Source of the DNA: Oopsacas minuta | Lineage: Eukaryota > Porifera > Hexactinellida > Lyssacinosida > Leucopsacidae | Assembly (NCBI GenBank): GCA_024704765.1 | Contig: JAKMXF010000327.1 | Coordinates: 79,360 to 143,359 of the forward strand | Length of the DNA: 64,000 nucleotides | Direction: 5' to 3' | In this document: one piece after another, positions 23,191 to 34,065 of the stretch | Position numbering within the stretch: the first letter of the stretch is position 1 | Layout of the letters: every line of letters starts with the position of its first letter | Made by a program: the position numbers and the translations under genes | The notes under the pieces: model-generated | What the model saw: the letters and a program-made list of their open reading frames with translations, nothing else | What the model was told of the DNA's origin: nothing | Database searches by the model: none

Positions 23191-23717
23191 AATTAATTAC
23201 TACGTATGTATTTCCGATATAAATTCGTTACCTTTACTATAAATCATCTTACCTCACTTTGCTAACACAGAACTTCTATGTTTAGGTTTACGATATCAGA
23301 ACTGTAACATTAGATTCTTCTGAAATCATTCATCCCAAATTAATTGATTATATTTGCAATATTATTTAGCCATTTAAAACCTGTGAAATTATTAACAAAA
23401 ATTGGCCAATCAAAAGTGGAGCGAAATGTCGTGGAACGAAATGTCGGTATCCGCTCAACGATGTCACTTTGTGAGAAAAAGAAATTAATTCGCCTTTCAT
23501 GCCCCCAATATCTAATCTCGCACCCCTACCTCTAAAATAAGGGAATCTAGCAATTAAAATACCTGATACGAATTTCTGAATGAAACATTCTTCTCTGTCT
23601 CCCTTCCCCCACAAAAATTACAATTTCTTGACAATTCAATAACAATACATTGGATTGTGCTACTAGTATCCTATAAATGCAAAGCAGATTAATGAGCCAG
23701 TAATTCATACGTTGTTA

Positions 23718-24080
23718 ATGGCATCAAGCACACTCAATGAACTGGATCTAAAACGAAGAGTGGATCTAATTCAGAATTCTTCTGGTCAATCGCATCGGCA
23801 ATTGGCAGAAAGATTTAATAATGGAAAAACCTAAGTGTCCGCCATACTTAAACGAAAAACATAGTATTTGACAGCTTATGAGAAAATCAAAGAGGAGACA
23901 GAAAGCGGCATAGCTATGTGGGACTGGTTTCAATCTGCTCGTTAAAAACATACCCCTCTCTGGGCTCTTAATGAAAAAAGCTTTTGAATTCTCAGCAATT
24001 TTAGGGATTCACGAATTTAAAGCTTCAAACGCTGGCTAGATCGTTTGAATAAACGTAATTTAGTGTGGAAAAATAATGGA
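23718..24080 (+). pseudogene. pogo/CENP-B-type transposase N-terminus, decayed
   Basis: From the ATG at 23718, LDLKRRVDLIQNSSGQSHRQ followed by LAERFNNGKT, then (after a stop) VSAILKRKT, is the first helix-turn-helix of pogo/CENP-B-like proteins. Further on, pieces resembling the second HTH (FKRWLDRLNKRN) are readable in another frame near 24025-24050. There are several stops. No catalytic domain follows, so only the DNA-binding half remains. Confidence 0.7.
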
Positions 24081-24444
24081 TAACGGGCTTCTAATTGTAC
24101 TGTAACTAAGAGATTTTTTCAGTGATTAGTATAAATCCCTATTAAGAATTACATATTTGTAATTCTGAACTTGAGTCAAAATTCATGATCTAGTGACCGG
24201 ATAACTTAGTGTAATTAGTACAGTGACCCATTTGGCCTTGGTAACCCTTGCTAATCCTGCAATATAAACATCGTGACGAGCAATTTTATATAATCAAAAG
24301 AGGGGGACCAAATATGGCAAGGAGGGACCATCCGTGACTGGAATATATGGTCCCATCGGACCGTTTATAGCGGGCGGACTAAATTTAGCGTGAGATAACC
24401 AATTAACTACAGCCTTAAATGTTTCCATTTTTATTGGCTACTTT

Positions 24445-24607
24445 CAAGGCTGCAACCGAATAGTTCAATATTTGGTTACCAAGCGAATATCAGTATCCAA
24501 ACCGAATACTATCAGTAATATTCGGTTGATGTAACCGAATATTATCAGAATTCGGTCAAGCAACTATTCATGAATACTGATATTCGGTTCGATCGGTTTC
24601 AACCTTG
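24445..24607. mobile_element. 163-bp hAT-type MITE, perfect 8-bp TSD
   Basis: Ends CAAGGCTGCAACCGAAT and CGGTTTCAACCTTG are inverted, and GCTACTTT flanks both sides exactly (24437-24444 and 24608-24615). The interior consists almost wholly of ATTCGGTT/AACCGAAT words in both orientations, so the whole unit can fold back. A shorter, inverted copy lies at 33182-33290. Confidence 0.92.
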
Positions 24608-24994
24608 GCTACTTTGTATTATGATAACATCAAAAATAATGAGAAAATGGTAATTAATGAAATCTTACCGTCAGCATGCTTAGATAGACGTTATGTGGAG
24701 CTGAAACAAGTTACGTTATAAAGAAAGTTAAATTAATTGGTCGAATCCCTATGACTCTTTTGGATTTATAAATAACGAATATGCCACTTGCCAACTTCCT
24801 TCCTTTTTTCGCATAGAAACTATAATGAAACGAAAAAAAACGATTTAGAAGGCAAATATTTTCCTGACCTTATTAAATTGAGAAAAGTTGCACACTTATT
24901 AAACTATCAATAGTTTTCCTATCTGAAAGTAGACAGGAGTACAGAAATTGAAAAATAACTACATAATATAACTAGGAAAAACTAAAAAATTAAT

Positions 24995-26350
24995 TTATAC
25001 AAACTTGGAATCCAAAAATGACTCTAGGGACTCTTCTTTCGCGTCTACCCATTTAACAAGACGGCAGGGAGAAACTGTACCTGTCACAGCAGATTTATAA
25101 GATTGATCCCGAAACGTTAGAATATTCCTTCGTTTATGCTCTCTTAGTACTAAACGATATTGACAGAGTAAATCAAAATTGAATTTGGGATATCCACTCA
25201 GCAGAAGTAGCAAGTCATTTACATAGTCGGTTTCATATGCTAATCTATCAGAGGGAAAGTTTAATTTAGCTCTTTTTGACAACCAGTGAGAAATGTCTTT
25301 ATCAATGTATTCTTGTGAAGGTAAAGGTAGATTTTTCATAATGACGTCACGCACAAACCATGCTTGAAGATTGAAAATCAGTAACGGATACAGTCTAGTC
25401 GTCATCCCAATGTAAAATAATTTATGGTTATTCTGAAATACAGTCCCTTTATATAGTCCAGGACATCTTTGTTGCGTATAATCATATTTTAGTGTATTTT
25501 CCAGAAATGGAAAGTAGAACAGGTAACCCGTACAGAAAATTATTACGTCAGCGGTTTGCTGAGAACCATCTCTAAAGGATGCTATATTCCCTTCAATATT
25601 CTCGAGGTAATGTACCTCTTTAATTCCATCAGGCCAGTTATGACCAATTGGTTTGTGTCGATATATAATAGTCACTGATTTCGAACCATACTTCCAGCAT
25701 TGAATAGCGATATCTTCCGCAGATAGGCCACTGCCTATTATTAATATATCCATTCCTTTGAATTGTTCGGCATTGCGAAAATCATGAGAATGTAGGACAC
25801 GGCCTGGGAAAGTAATAATGCCCTGATATTCTGGGATATATGGAACTGAGAAACGGCCACTAGCTACAACTAGGTAATCAAATACTTCGGTAAACATAAT
25901 ATTATCTTTCTTGTCCCACACAACAAGCGTAAATTTATGAGAGACATACACAACACTCTCGACTCTCATATTAAACTTGATAAACTTTCTAATATCAGAT
26001 TTATTCGCTCTACCGATGATGTAATCAAACATTACAGCCCTTGGCACGAAAGAAGGTATAGACTTCCCAAAATGTTCAATAAGTGTATAGTCAGAGTATT
26101 CTACTAATTCAATAGGATTATTTGTCCATAAATTATGATACATACTGCCATGTACTGTATCACCATACTCATCAGTGCCTGTCCTCCAGGTATAATTCCA
26201 TAGACCACCCCAATCATTTTGTTTTTCAAAGCATACTATTTCTGGGATTTTAGCTCCGTTTAATTGCGCTATTCGAAATGCTCTCATAAGAGAGAGACTA
26301 GACGGACCTGCTCCAATAATCGCTAACCTCTTTATAGGTATCATCGGCAA
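24995..26350 (-). CDS. Flavin monooxygenase of the bacterial trimethylamine-monooxygenase type
   Basis: 451 residues, single exon, complete. The FAD-binding GAGPSS is at residues 13-18, FEKQNDWGGLWNYTWRTG at 41-58, the FMO signature FPGRVLHSHDF at 181-191, the NADPH-binding GSGLSAED at 206-213, and CTGY at 273-276; NILTFRDQSYKSAVTGTVSP lies near the end. FEKQ.DWGG.WNYTWRTG, HGSMY..LW and the TFRD.SY.S..TGT tail are characteristic of bacterial Tmm, whereas classical animal FMO1-5 proteins differ there and end in a hydrophobic anchor that is absent here. Tmm oxidises trimethylamine to its N-oxide, an osmolyte in marine animals; that substrate is inferred from family only. The gene shares the AT-rich composition of its neighbours, so if it came by transfer it was not recent. 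Confidence 0.88.
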   Translation of the reverse strand: MPMIPIKRLAIIGAGPSSLSLMRAFRIAQLNGAKIPEIVCFEKQNDWGGLWNYTWRTGTDEYGDTVHGSMYHNLWTNNPIELVEYSDYTLIEHFGKSIPSFVPRAVMFDYIIGRANKSDIRKFIKFNMRVESVVYVSHKFTLVVWDKKDNIMFTEVFDYLVVASGRFSVPYIPEYQGIITFPGRVLHSHDFRNAEQFKGMDILIIGSGLSAEDIAIQCWKYGSKSVTIIYRHKPIGHNWPDGIKEVHYLENIEGNIASFRDGSQQTADVIIFCTGYLFYFPFLENTLKYDYTQQRCPGLYKGTVFQNNHKLFYIGMTTRLYPLLIFNLQAWFVRDVIMKNLPLPSQEYIDKDISHWLSKRAKLNFPSDRLAYETDYVNDLLLLLSGYPKFNFDLLCQYRLVLREHKRRNILTFRDQSYKSAVTGTVSPCRLVKWVDAKEESLESFLDSKFV

Positions 26351-26471
26351 TTATTTCCTATGAAGAGAATATTACACAAGTTCTTTACTGATAGCCTGAC
26401 ACCAAGGACGTCGCCAGGGGGAGGCATAGGGGCAATGCCCCACCTGGTAAACTCGTGCCCTGGGTCATGCC

Positions 26472-27119
26472 CAGTGGAGGATCCAGTTGGATAGGGGGAT
26501 TTTTGCCTTCACCACGATAATCATGCATGACATGGAATGATTGTGGTATTGAACCATTATGCATACAGGGAAATATTAGCTCAAATTGCAAACTGTCAAA
26601 TTTCAGTTCTCAAAATTATATTATACCTTATTATAGGAAATTAACGCAATTTCAAAAGATTAAATTTATACTAATGCATTTTCTATGGAAGTTCTCTCCG
26701 AATCGCGTAAATTTCCTATAATGAGGTATGGCTTATATATATATATCACACAAATATCAAGTATAAACCTCATATTGATCTATGACTCGAGTAACAGTGT
26801 CTATTTGAATTATGTGCACCACAACACATAATTATCAACCAATATATGCTAAATTCCGGCCATTCTTTTAGAATGAAGCCTATTTATAACTTCAGAATTG
26901 TGGTTAATTTCCTCTAACAAAATTTCACAACTCGTTGAATGAAACGTTTATTTATTAAGTATGTTTATGTACTTAAAAATCCCGGAAAAAATTTGGCAAT
27001 CCCTGCCTGAACCCGTCCCGGCAGAAAATCTTACCCGATCGATCACCACCCTGGACCCCACCAGTAAACTCATAGCAGGATGGTTATCTCCCCACCAGAA
27101 ATTCATGGATCCGCCACTG
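26472..27119. mobile_element. 648-bp non-autonomous element, hAT-like ends
   Basis: Left end CAGTGGAGGATCCAG and right end (reverse complement) CAGTGGCGGATCCAT are inverted. The flanks GTCATGCC (26464-26471) and GACATGCA (27120-27127) agree at 6 of 8 bases, consistent with an old hAT duplication. There is no transposase. Its left end lies about 120 bp upstream of the monooxygenase start codon, so it may sit in that gene's promoter region. Confidence 0.78.
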
Positions 27120-27437
27120 GACATGCAATAGGGTTTGCTAAAGTATAATAACTGAACAAATAACAATATTTAAGTATTTTGACCATTGAAAATTGCGCTC
27201 GAAATCGCGAATTTATGGCAAACTTGTCGAATGAAAGATGGCAAAAATCAGAAAGGCAAAATAACCTGAAAGAAAGAATATACATTAAATTGCCCTTTTT
27301 TACTTGATCAAAGGTAGTAAAAAGCTCGATACGCAAAAAAACAAGAAGTTTTGTATTAAATAGTTCAGTATTATGGAGAAACAAGCACGGTAAGGAGGCA
27401 AAACCTAGCTGCTGTAAAAACGAATTTAACTATACAA

Positions 27438-30272
27438 TAACATTGTACAACAAATTTTCATTTTGGAAAAAAAACGAGTACTTGATTAGGTCTCTATAGT
27501 CAATTAGGATCTCCTGATTCCGAATATGAATACAGTTTTGCTCAATCACGCAACAATTTTATAGAATTCAACTCACAAATTGAGAAAATGGCATATATTA
27601 CCAAAAGATTTCTACTTAAATATCAACTAGTCATGTAAAACTTGTGAAGATATTTAAATTCGCGGTTATGTTGAATTCATTTATTACAAGAATTAGCTCG
27701 GTGTTTGGCTAAACTTGTATTTATATGGTATTTTATGATATTTTGTGATTTTTCTCATTTTTTGTATGTGGGATTTAGATTTCGTTAGTAAAATGACCAA
27801 TTTTTTTCCTATACTAGCTCGTTTTGGTATATATTTGCTCTAAAACTATGTAGTTTAATAACACTGTCCAACAAATTTTCATCATTTTTTGCTCCTGGAA
27901 TACACGGTAATGTTTCTTATGTATTCAAGTATCCTGATTCCAAATATCCAATCAGTTTTTCTCTATCAGGCAGAGATTTTGTAAAATTCAGAAATTTCCA
28001 AATCATTTTTCCATAGATCTCTATAGAATGTATAATTGTACATGTATTAATACCTTCCGCATATATTGTCTAACAATTCAAATTTTCTTAAAATATATAG
28101 AATATTACTTGCTCTTTCAAGAGGAGATTATCTGATTGTATTTGTATTTATTTCTTTTCAATTATGTCTCGTCGATGTTCAAACCCAACCGATTCTTTCT
28201 GTTATATTTGTGGAGAATTGTACACAAAGGATATGAGCAATATTTCGGTTGCAAGATTGGTGATCAAGATAAGCCTTGGGCACCTCATTTTTGTTGCTCA
28301 AAATGTGCAATAGGACTTAGTAAATGGCTAAATGGCCCACGTACTTCAATGCGATTTGCTATTCCAATGATATGGAGGGAACCAAGAGATCATTATACTG
28401 ATTGTTATTTCTGTTTGACTGATATAAAGGAATCACTTCTAAGACCAAAAAGAATATATGTTATCCCAATCTTCAATCTGCGATTCGTCCTGTTGAGCAT
28501 TCTACAGAATTCGAAGTACCTAAGCCTAAGAAAGTTTCCTTTGATGACGATACTGTTGAATATGCTATGTTAGATCAAGATGATGAGGAATTTATACCTC
28601 CGCCTATGCCACCTGATAAAACAAGACTTCCCCACATCATTAATCAAAGTGAGCTGGATGATTTGGTTAGGGACTTGAATTTGACAAAAGATCAAAGTGA
28701 ATTGCTTGGGTCAAGATTGAAAGGTTGGAACTTATTGGATGAGGAAACTAAAGTTTCATTTTTCAGGACCCGTCAAAGTGATTTCTCTGTACATTTTGAA
28801 ATGCAGGGGTCTCTATGTTATTGTAACAATGTGGATCGTGTGATGGAGTTATTAGGTGTTCAACACGAACCATCAGAGTGGCGTCTCTTCATTGATTCTT
28901 CTAAGTACAGCCTCAAGGCAGTCTTACTTCACAAAGGTAATGTATTACCATCCATACCGATAGGCCATTCAGTACACATGAAGGAGTCTCATGAGAATAT
29001 GGATAACTTATTGAAACTGATCAGATATGACTCTTACAATTGGCACATCTGTGGTGATCTGAAGGTAATTGGACTTTTGTTGGGTATGCAACCTGGATAC
29101 ACGAAATATTGTTGCTTCCTCTGTGAGTGGGATAGTAGAGCAAGGCAATCCCACTATATAGTTAAGGAGTGGCCACTACGACATCAATTAACTGCTGGTA
29201 CAAAGAGTGTAAGTTGTCAGTCCTTAGTAAATCCTGAGAAAATTCTATTACCACCTCTACACATAAAACTGGGTTTGATGAAAAACTTTGTAAAGGCGAT
29301 AGTAAAATACAATGAAGAAGGAGAAGGTTTCAAATACCTCAAGGACAAATTTCCAAAGGTCAGCGATGCTAAAATCAAGGAAGGGATATTTATAGGTCCC
29401 CAAATTAGAGAACTATTCAAGGATCTAAACTTCGAAACATGTCTAAATTCTGTCGAGAAAGCAGCATGGAATTCATTCAAATCTTTAAATGAGAACTTTT
29501 TAGGACTAAGAAATCACCAATTTATGAAGAAATTGTTGTGACACTACTTGATGCATTCAGAACAATGGGATGTAATATGTCTCTAAAAATACACTTTCTT
29601 CACTCACATTTGCAATTCTTTCCGGAAAATCTAGGTGCTGTGAGTGATGAAAATGGTGAAAGATTTCATCAAGATATAAGCACAATGGAAAGTCGTTACA
29701 ATGGAAAATTCTCTCCAAACATGATGGCTGATTATTGTTGGTCACTAAAAAGAGATACTCCTGATGCCACATACAAAAGAAATTCATATTCCAAGCATTT
29801 CTAAATTAGTATAATAAATGCTAAACCAATTGACAATTTTCATTGTAATTAAATCATAAGTATGCATTTGATTAGCCAAACTAAAGAGATATATTTATAG
29901 GAATACACTGGGACAATGATAAAACCAAAATATTGAATTTTTCAATATCGTTGCCTGATAGAGAAAAACTGATTGGATATTTGGAATCAGGGTGCTTGAA
30001 TACATGAGAAACACTACAGTGTATTCCAGAAGCAAAAAATGCTAAAAAATTGTTGGACAGTGTAATCTTCACACCTTTTACATGACTAGATGATATTTAG
30101 ATTTCTATATTTTGCAAATTATTGTAATTTCCCATTTTGTATGTTTAATTTTTTATAATTATTGAGTGATTGAGCAAAACTGTATTCATATCCGGAATCA
30201 GAGATCCTAATTGACTATAGAGACCTAACTAAGTTCTCGTTGTTTTTCCAAAATGAAATTTGTTGCAGTGTA
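27438..30272 (+). mobile_element. DNA transposon with doubled (nested) terminal inverted repeats
   Basis: There are two pairs of inverted repeats. The outer pair is about 27438-27549 with 30167-30272 (shared words: AGGTCTCTATAGTCAATTAGG and ATGAATACAGTTTTGCTCAATCA). The inner pair is about 27859-27981 with 29942-30064 (ACTGTCCAACAA, CCAAATATCCAATCAG and TTTTTCTCTATCAGGCA). Outer and inner repeats are themselves related: both open with a CA(T/C)TGT.CAACAAATTTTCAT word. The coding region, in three frames, lies inside the inner pair. The protein resembles a family I recall as common in arthropod and cnidarian genomes; I cannot assign a superfamily name. Confidence 0.82.
28164..29804 (+). pseudogene. 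Transposon-encoded protein with CYICGE and DQDKPWAPH motifs, three frameshifts
   Basis: The ATG at 28164 opens a Cys-rich N-terminus (CYICGEL). After a frameshift near 28215-28235 come FGCKIGDQDKPWAPHFCCSK and PMIWREPRDHYTDCYFCL. A second frameshift near 28460 leads into YPNLQSAIRPVEHS and the long frame ending at 29541 (LVRDLNLTK..ELLGSRLK, EWRLFIDSSK..LKAVLLH, CGDLKVIGLLLGMQPGYTKY, LLPPLHIKLGLMKNFVKA). A third near 29505 leads to SLKIHFLHSHL, NLGAVSDENGERFHQD and MMADYCWSLKRD. The whole domain order is preserved, so the copy died fairly recently. The family is repetitive in many invertebrates, which with the flanking inverted repeats marks it as a transposon protein. The catalytic residues are not known to me. 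Confidence 0.82.
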
Positions 30273-30750
30273 ATTCTACTAATCAATAGAATTAAACAGA
30301 AACCAAATCAAAATGAATTACTTTATAAAGGCTTAGACACAGTCTGAATCTTGTTATCACCGCTAGTATGTTAATAGCTCAACGGGGGACGAAATACGAC
30401 GTGCATCAAAATCTAATGATTTGGCTGTTGAAAAAATGCTATTAGATTCTCAACTTATGTCTGTTGTATAGTTGGTCTTCGCTTTTTCCCTCAGGTTGCT
30501 TCTCTGTTACATGTAAGGTAAATTCAACGAGATTCTGTTTCCATAGGTTGCAGTTATTTGCTTTTCGAAGCTAATTTAGCTAAACATATTTCTAAAATAA
30601 TATCAAATAATCCGAAATTTTCGCAATAAGTATTAAGTAGAGTAGATATTCCGTATTGAAAATGAGAATTCACGTTATACTAAAATGTTACAAATTGCTA
30701 ATTCTCAATGTATTATGATACAAGGAAAATATACATCGCCTTTACATGAG

Positions 30751-31804
30751 ATATATATTATGAACGGCGGAACTTTCGTCTCAGGAAATTTCGTATCCGG
30801 AAATTTGGTCTCTGAAATATGGTCTCTGAAATATGGTCTCTTGGAAAGCTCGTATCTGGAATTTTCGTATCAAAATGTTTCTTTTAAGTAATTATAAATG
30901 ATATTCTTCACGGGCATCATATATTTCTTAAGATAACAATCATATAGGTGTTGCATTCGAAATATTTTTGATTTGTTTAAAATGTAGCTGCACAAACTTG
31001 ATTAAAATACACAAACTAACCCACAACCTATTCTGTAAATGATTCGAGACTATTAACATCTTAATTATATAAGTGTTTCTTCTTTAACTCAAACGTAACA
31101 TACGTTAATATGGCCGAAGTTCTCTCAATTGAATTGCTCAAGAGTACTCAAGGAAAATAAAGCTGCTATCCGAGGATTGCATATACTTTGGTTAGGTCAG
31201 TGGATGATATTGAACGTATCCGAACATTAGTTTCAGACTACGCAAATCGGGATACCATTACCTATCTAAAGGGAATAGGACATAACTTTGACTTTGAATA
31301 TATTTTCATCTATACAGGTATCCCTCTTTCTACGCGATATATGCATTCCTTGAAAAGTCCGCGTAAAAAAAGTTTGCTATTCTCATAGTAACACATTTTA
31401 AACCAATAGAAGCGTTCCTAATAATTATGAAAATTAAATATTGTTTGAAGACATGAGGATATATATTTGAAAAATATCAAAATTTGAATTAGTATATAGG
31501 TATGGAAATATTCTAGACTACAAAATCGTTTCCAGGTGTTCTGATCTATTATCTTAACTCATATATCTAAAATTCGAACACAAAGAGAAATGATGGTATC
31601 AAAATCATAGATAAACCACGTAAAACGAGTTGAAGACCGCGTAAAACAAGGTTTGGATGCAAAAAAATTGTCCGCGTAAACGAGGGTTTAGTGTACTTTA
31701 CTTTAAATTCTACTATTCACCCATTAAACACGAAAATTCCAAGAGACCAAATTTCCGGATACGAAATTTCCTGAGACAAAAGTTCCGTTTACCATATATT
31801 ATTA
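30751..31804. mobile_element. 1.05-kb non-autonomous element with CGGAACTT..GTCTCAGG ends
   Basis: About 30751-30822 and 31741-31804 are inverted copies sharing TATTATG/CATAATA-like tips, CGGAACTTTCGTCTCAGG, AAATTTCGTATCCGG and AAATTTGGTCTC. The left end also repeats GAAATATGGTCTCT in tandem. The interior has no transposase; it contains only short frames. The class is not determined, and no target duplication beyond TATA-like sequence is seen. Its right end lies about 30 bp beyond the 3' end of the coiled-coil gene. Confidence 0.78.
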
Positions 31805-31836
31805 CATAATTACTATCATAACCCAATTTTAGTGTA

Positions 31837-32847
31837 TTAATCTAATTCCTCAAAATCAGATAATCCACTCCAATCAACTTGTTCATCATCTTTTATAGTT
31901 ATTTGTTGATTTTCCCAGCCTTCCCCTCTCACTGGGAGTTCATTACAGTTTTGGATAGATTCAGAATTGGATCTGTACGGATTATAGAAGTGTATTGGGA
32001 AGTCCTTAGATATTTTATCTCCTCTTAACCCTTTATTTTGTTGAATTAACTGACGTTTGTGATATACGTGACAATTATGTAATTCTTCCTGATGTTTGAT
32101 ACTCTTCAGACACTCAATTTCATTTTTCACATGATGCAATTCTCTCTCTTTTTCTGTGTTCTCGCGGTGTACTTGTTCTAACTTCTGTTGTATTTCTTTG
32201 AACTCATATTGTAGATGGTTCTTATCCACCTCTTCTCGCTCTTTTTCTAGTTCTAATATTAAATTCTCTAATTTTTGTGTATTATTATATGATAATTCTA
32301 CCTGTCTTGTTAGAATTAGATTTTGTCCTTCTAAAGTTAATATTTGATCTCCCAAATGTATCATATATATTTCTCTGTCTTTAATTTCATCTAGGATAGC
32401 TCGTCTCTTCTTTACTGTGTTTTCTATTTCCAACCTTTCTACTTCAGTTCTTTTAGAATTATGCTTAGTATACATTCCCTCTTCTTGTATTAACGAAGAA
32501 AATTGTTTAGATCTTGTGATGAAGTTTCTGTTCAAAGTAATTAATTCTGTTTTTTTCAAGTCTATTTCAGCTTTTAAAAGATAATCTCCTGCTTCAAGGA
32601 CCTTCTTTTGCTCAATTAATATCTTACATTGATTGTTGCTACCCATCAATTCACCGAGCTCGAAACCTAGCTGGTTATTTCGTATGATATTTTCACCGAT
32701 TAGAGATGTCATACGATCTTTAATTTGTTTTAAATCTTTTTGTCCTGACTGTAATGAACAACTTAGTTTCTTCAATTCATTACTTTTCTTTTGGAATTCC
32801 TGTTCTGTATTCAGGATCTGTTCGAACAGTAATGTTAGATTTGACAT
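31837..32847 (-). CDS. Coiled-coil protein, possibly CCDC172-like
   Basis: 336 residues in one exon. Residues about 10-265 are rich in Glu, Lys, Gln and Leu with a strong heptad character, a long coiled coil without a recognisable enzyme domain. About 70 C-terminal residues follow, ending acidic (DWSGLSDFEELD). The beginning (MSNLTLLFEQILNTEQEFQ) resembles the start of CCDC172 (whose human form is shorter), a protein linked in mammals to tektin-2 and the sperm tail. Another local match is the FI..RSKQFSSLIQEEG region. Coiled coils give chance similarity, so this link is tentative. It is transcribed in the same direction as the SPIN90 gene 1.2 kb upstream, with a MITE between them. Confidence 0.75.
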   Translation of the reverse strand: MSNLTLLFEQILNTEQEFQKKSNELKKLSCSLQSGQKDLKQIKDRMTSLIGENIIRNNQLGFELGELMGSNNQCKILIEQKKVLEAGDYLLKAEIDLKKTELITLNRNFITRSKQFSSLIQEEGMYTKHNSKRTEVERLEIENTVKKRRAILDEIKDREIYMIHLGDQILTLEGQNLILTRQVELSYNNTQKLENLILELEKEREEVDKNHLQYEFKEIQQKLEQVHRENTEKERELHHVKNEIECLKSIKHQEELHNCHVYHKRQLIQQNKGLRGDKISKDFPIHFYNPYRSNSESIQNCNELPVRGEGWENQQITIKDDEQVDWSGLSDFEELD

Positions 32848-33181
32848 ACGTAAGTTTAGATAACACTATTGTTAATCTATGCTAATATATCTGCTAAGAG
32901 TAGTAGACTGAATGACAGAAATCCTTTGAAATATGATTGGATAATTCTCCATGGAGTATTATTGAGTATGTTTCAATTCGCATACTTGATGCTAAAATTA
33001 TTAAGAAATGCATGACAGAATAAAATCATTCAGTATATTTGCTAAAGATTCCATCGTAGTCTATGTAGTAATTTACAAATAGCAAATAAAAAATAAAAAT
33101 ACAATCTGTGCAGACAGCTAATTCTGATAATTAAATTTGTTAAAAAATGGCACATGAAAGGTTAGGTTTAATCCCAAACAC

Positions 33182-33290
33182 CAAGGTTGAAACCGATCGA
33201 ACCGAATATCAGTATTCATGAATAGTTGCTTAACCGAACACTGATATTATTCGGTTGAACCGAATATTGAACTATTCGGTTGCCACCTTG
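33182..33290. mobile_element. 109-bp hAT-type MITE, second copy of the 24.4-kb element
   Basis: Begins CAAGGTTGAAACCGATCG and ends CGGTTGCCACCTTG. It is inverted and about 50 bp shorter than the copy at 24445-24607. The flanks CCAAACAC and CAATACAC match at 6 of 8 bases, suggesting an older insertion than the other copy. Confidence 0.85.
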
Positions 33291-34065
33291 CAATACACAT
33301 AGTGAATAGTGCCACTTTATTAAACAAATGACGTGATAGCCTTTAGGGACGATTTAGAGTATTTTTTCAAATCCTTTTTAACCCTATTCTGAAGAGATGA
33401 TTCTTCTATATCCATAGTGCATAGTATAATTTATTCCAAGTATAACAAAATACTATACTTGTTGATTCAGGCCTTATAAACTTTCTCGTGGTTGAGAGTT
33501 ACCCCTACACAAGCCTTCCAAAACTTATTTCAATTTCAGGTCATTCAGAGTATTTTCAGCTCATTTTCAGGCTTGACGGAATTTACTGTATTCTTTCTTC
33601 TCTAATAATCTAACCTTGCTAATCCCGTCACTTAATTAACTAGTAAATTGAATTGAATTGAATTACCTCGATAACACGTTTCGAGTATGATATATCTTCG
33701 ATGTGGTAGGCTCTTGTCAAAAATATATACTGAGGTAAAACTGGCAGTATATCAATCCATCCCTTGGTGTATGGTTTCCCCATTCCTAAGTTGATTATTT
33801 GCGCTCCATTGATTGTTAAATGATCTGAAAATGACCTGACCTGACTATGTAGGACGTTTTGACAAACCTGCCCCTACATTACGAAATAAGAAGCAGAAGT
33901 GCGAAACGGGATAAAATAATCTTGTTAGAGGAGTTGTTGGAATGTTAGATACAGGACCCTCGTTCTGTAGTATAATAATATTACACTAAATAGTTTCATC
34001 TTGTCAGCACAATTACAAATTATATTCATTGAAATCTAATTACAATCATAACAATAGTATAGTAA

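Larger units (their letters stand above)
18903..23446. mobile_element. 4.5-kb Mutator-like element with an inverted transposase pair
   Basis: Positions 18903-18974 (starting CCGACATTTCGCTCCAC and ending GGCTAAATAAT) recur in reverse complement at 23361-23430, with a second CGAAATGTCGG at 23436-23446. These bracket two Mutator-like transposase copies arranged tail to tail. The coding parts are clearly richer in GC than the surrounding DNA. I could not find a clear 8-10-bp target duplication outside the terminal repeats, so the exact outer ends are open. The interior flanks also hold a 29-bp tandem array (23104-23190) and, on the left, a small inverted pair GGTGCAGCTACCA (20029-20041) and TGGTAGCTGCACC. 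Confidence 0.8.

Noticed and set aside
29217-29480. Minus-strand 87-residue frame opposite the 28-30-kb transposon protein
   Set aside because: Antisense shadow of a well-supported plus-strand frame.
32156-32863. Plus-strand Ser/Cys-rich frames opposite the coiled-coil gene
   Set aside because: These are complements of Glu/Lys-rich coiled-coil codons, a common artefact.
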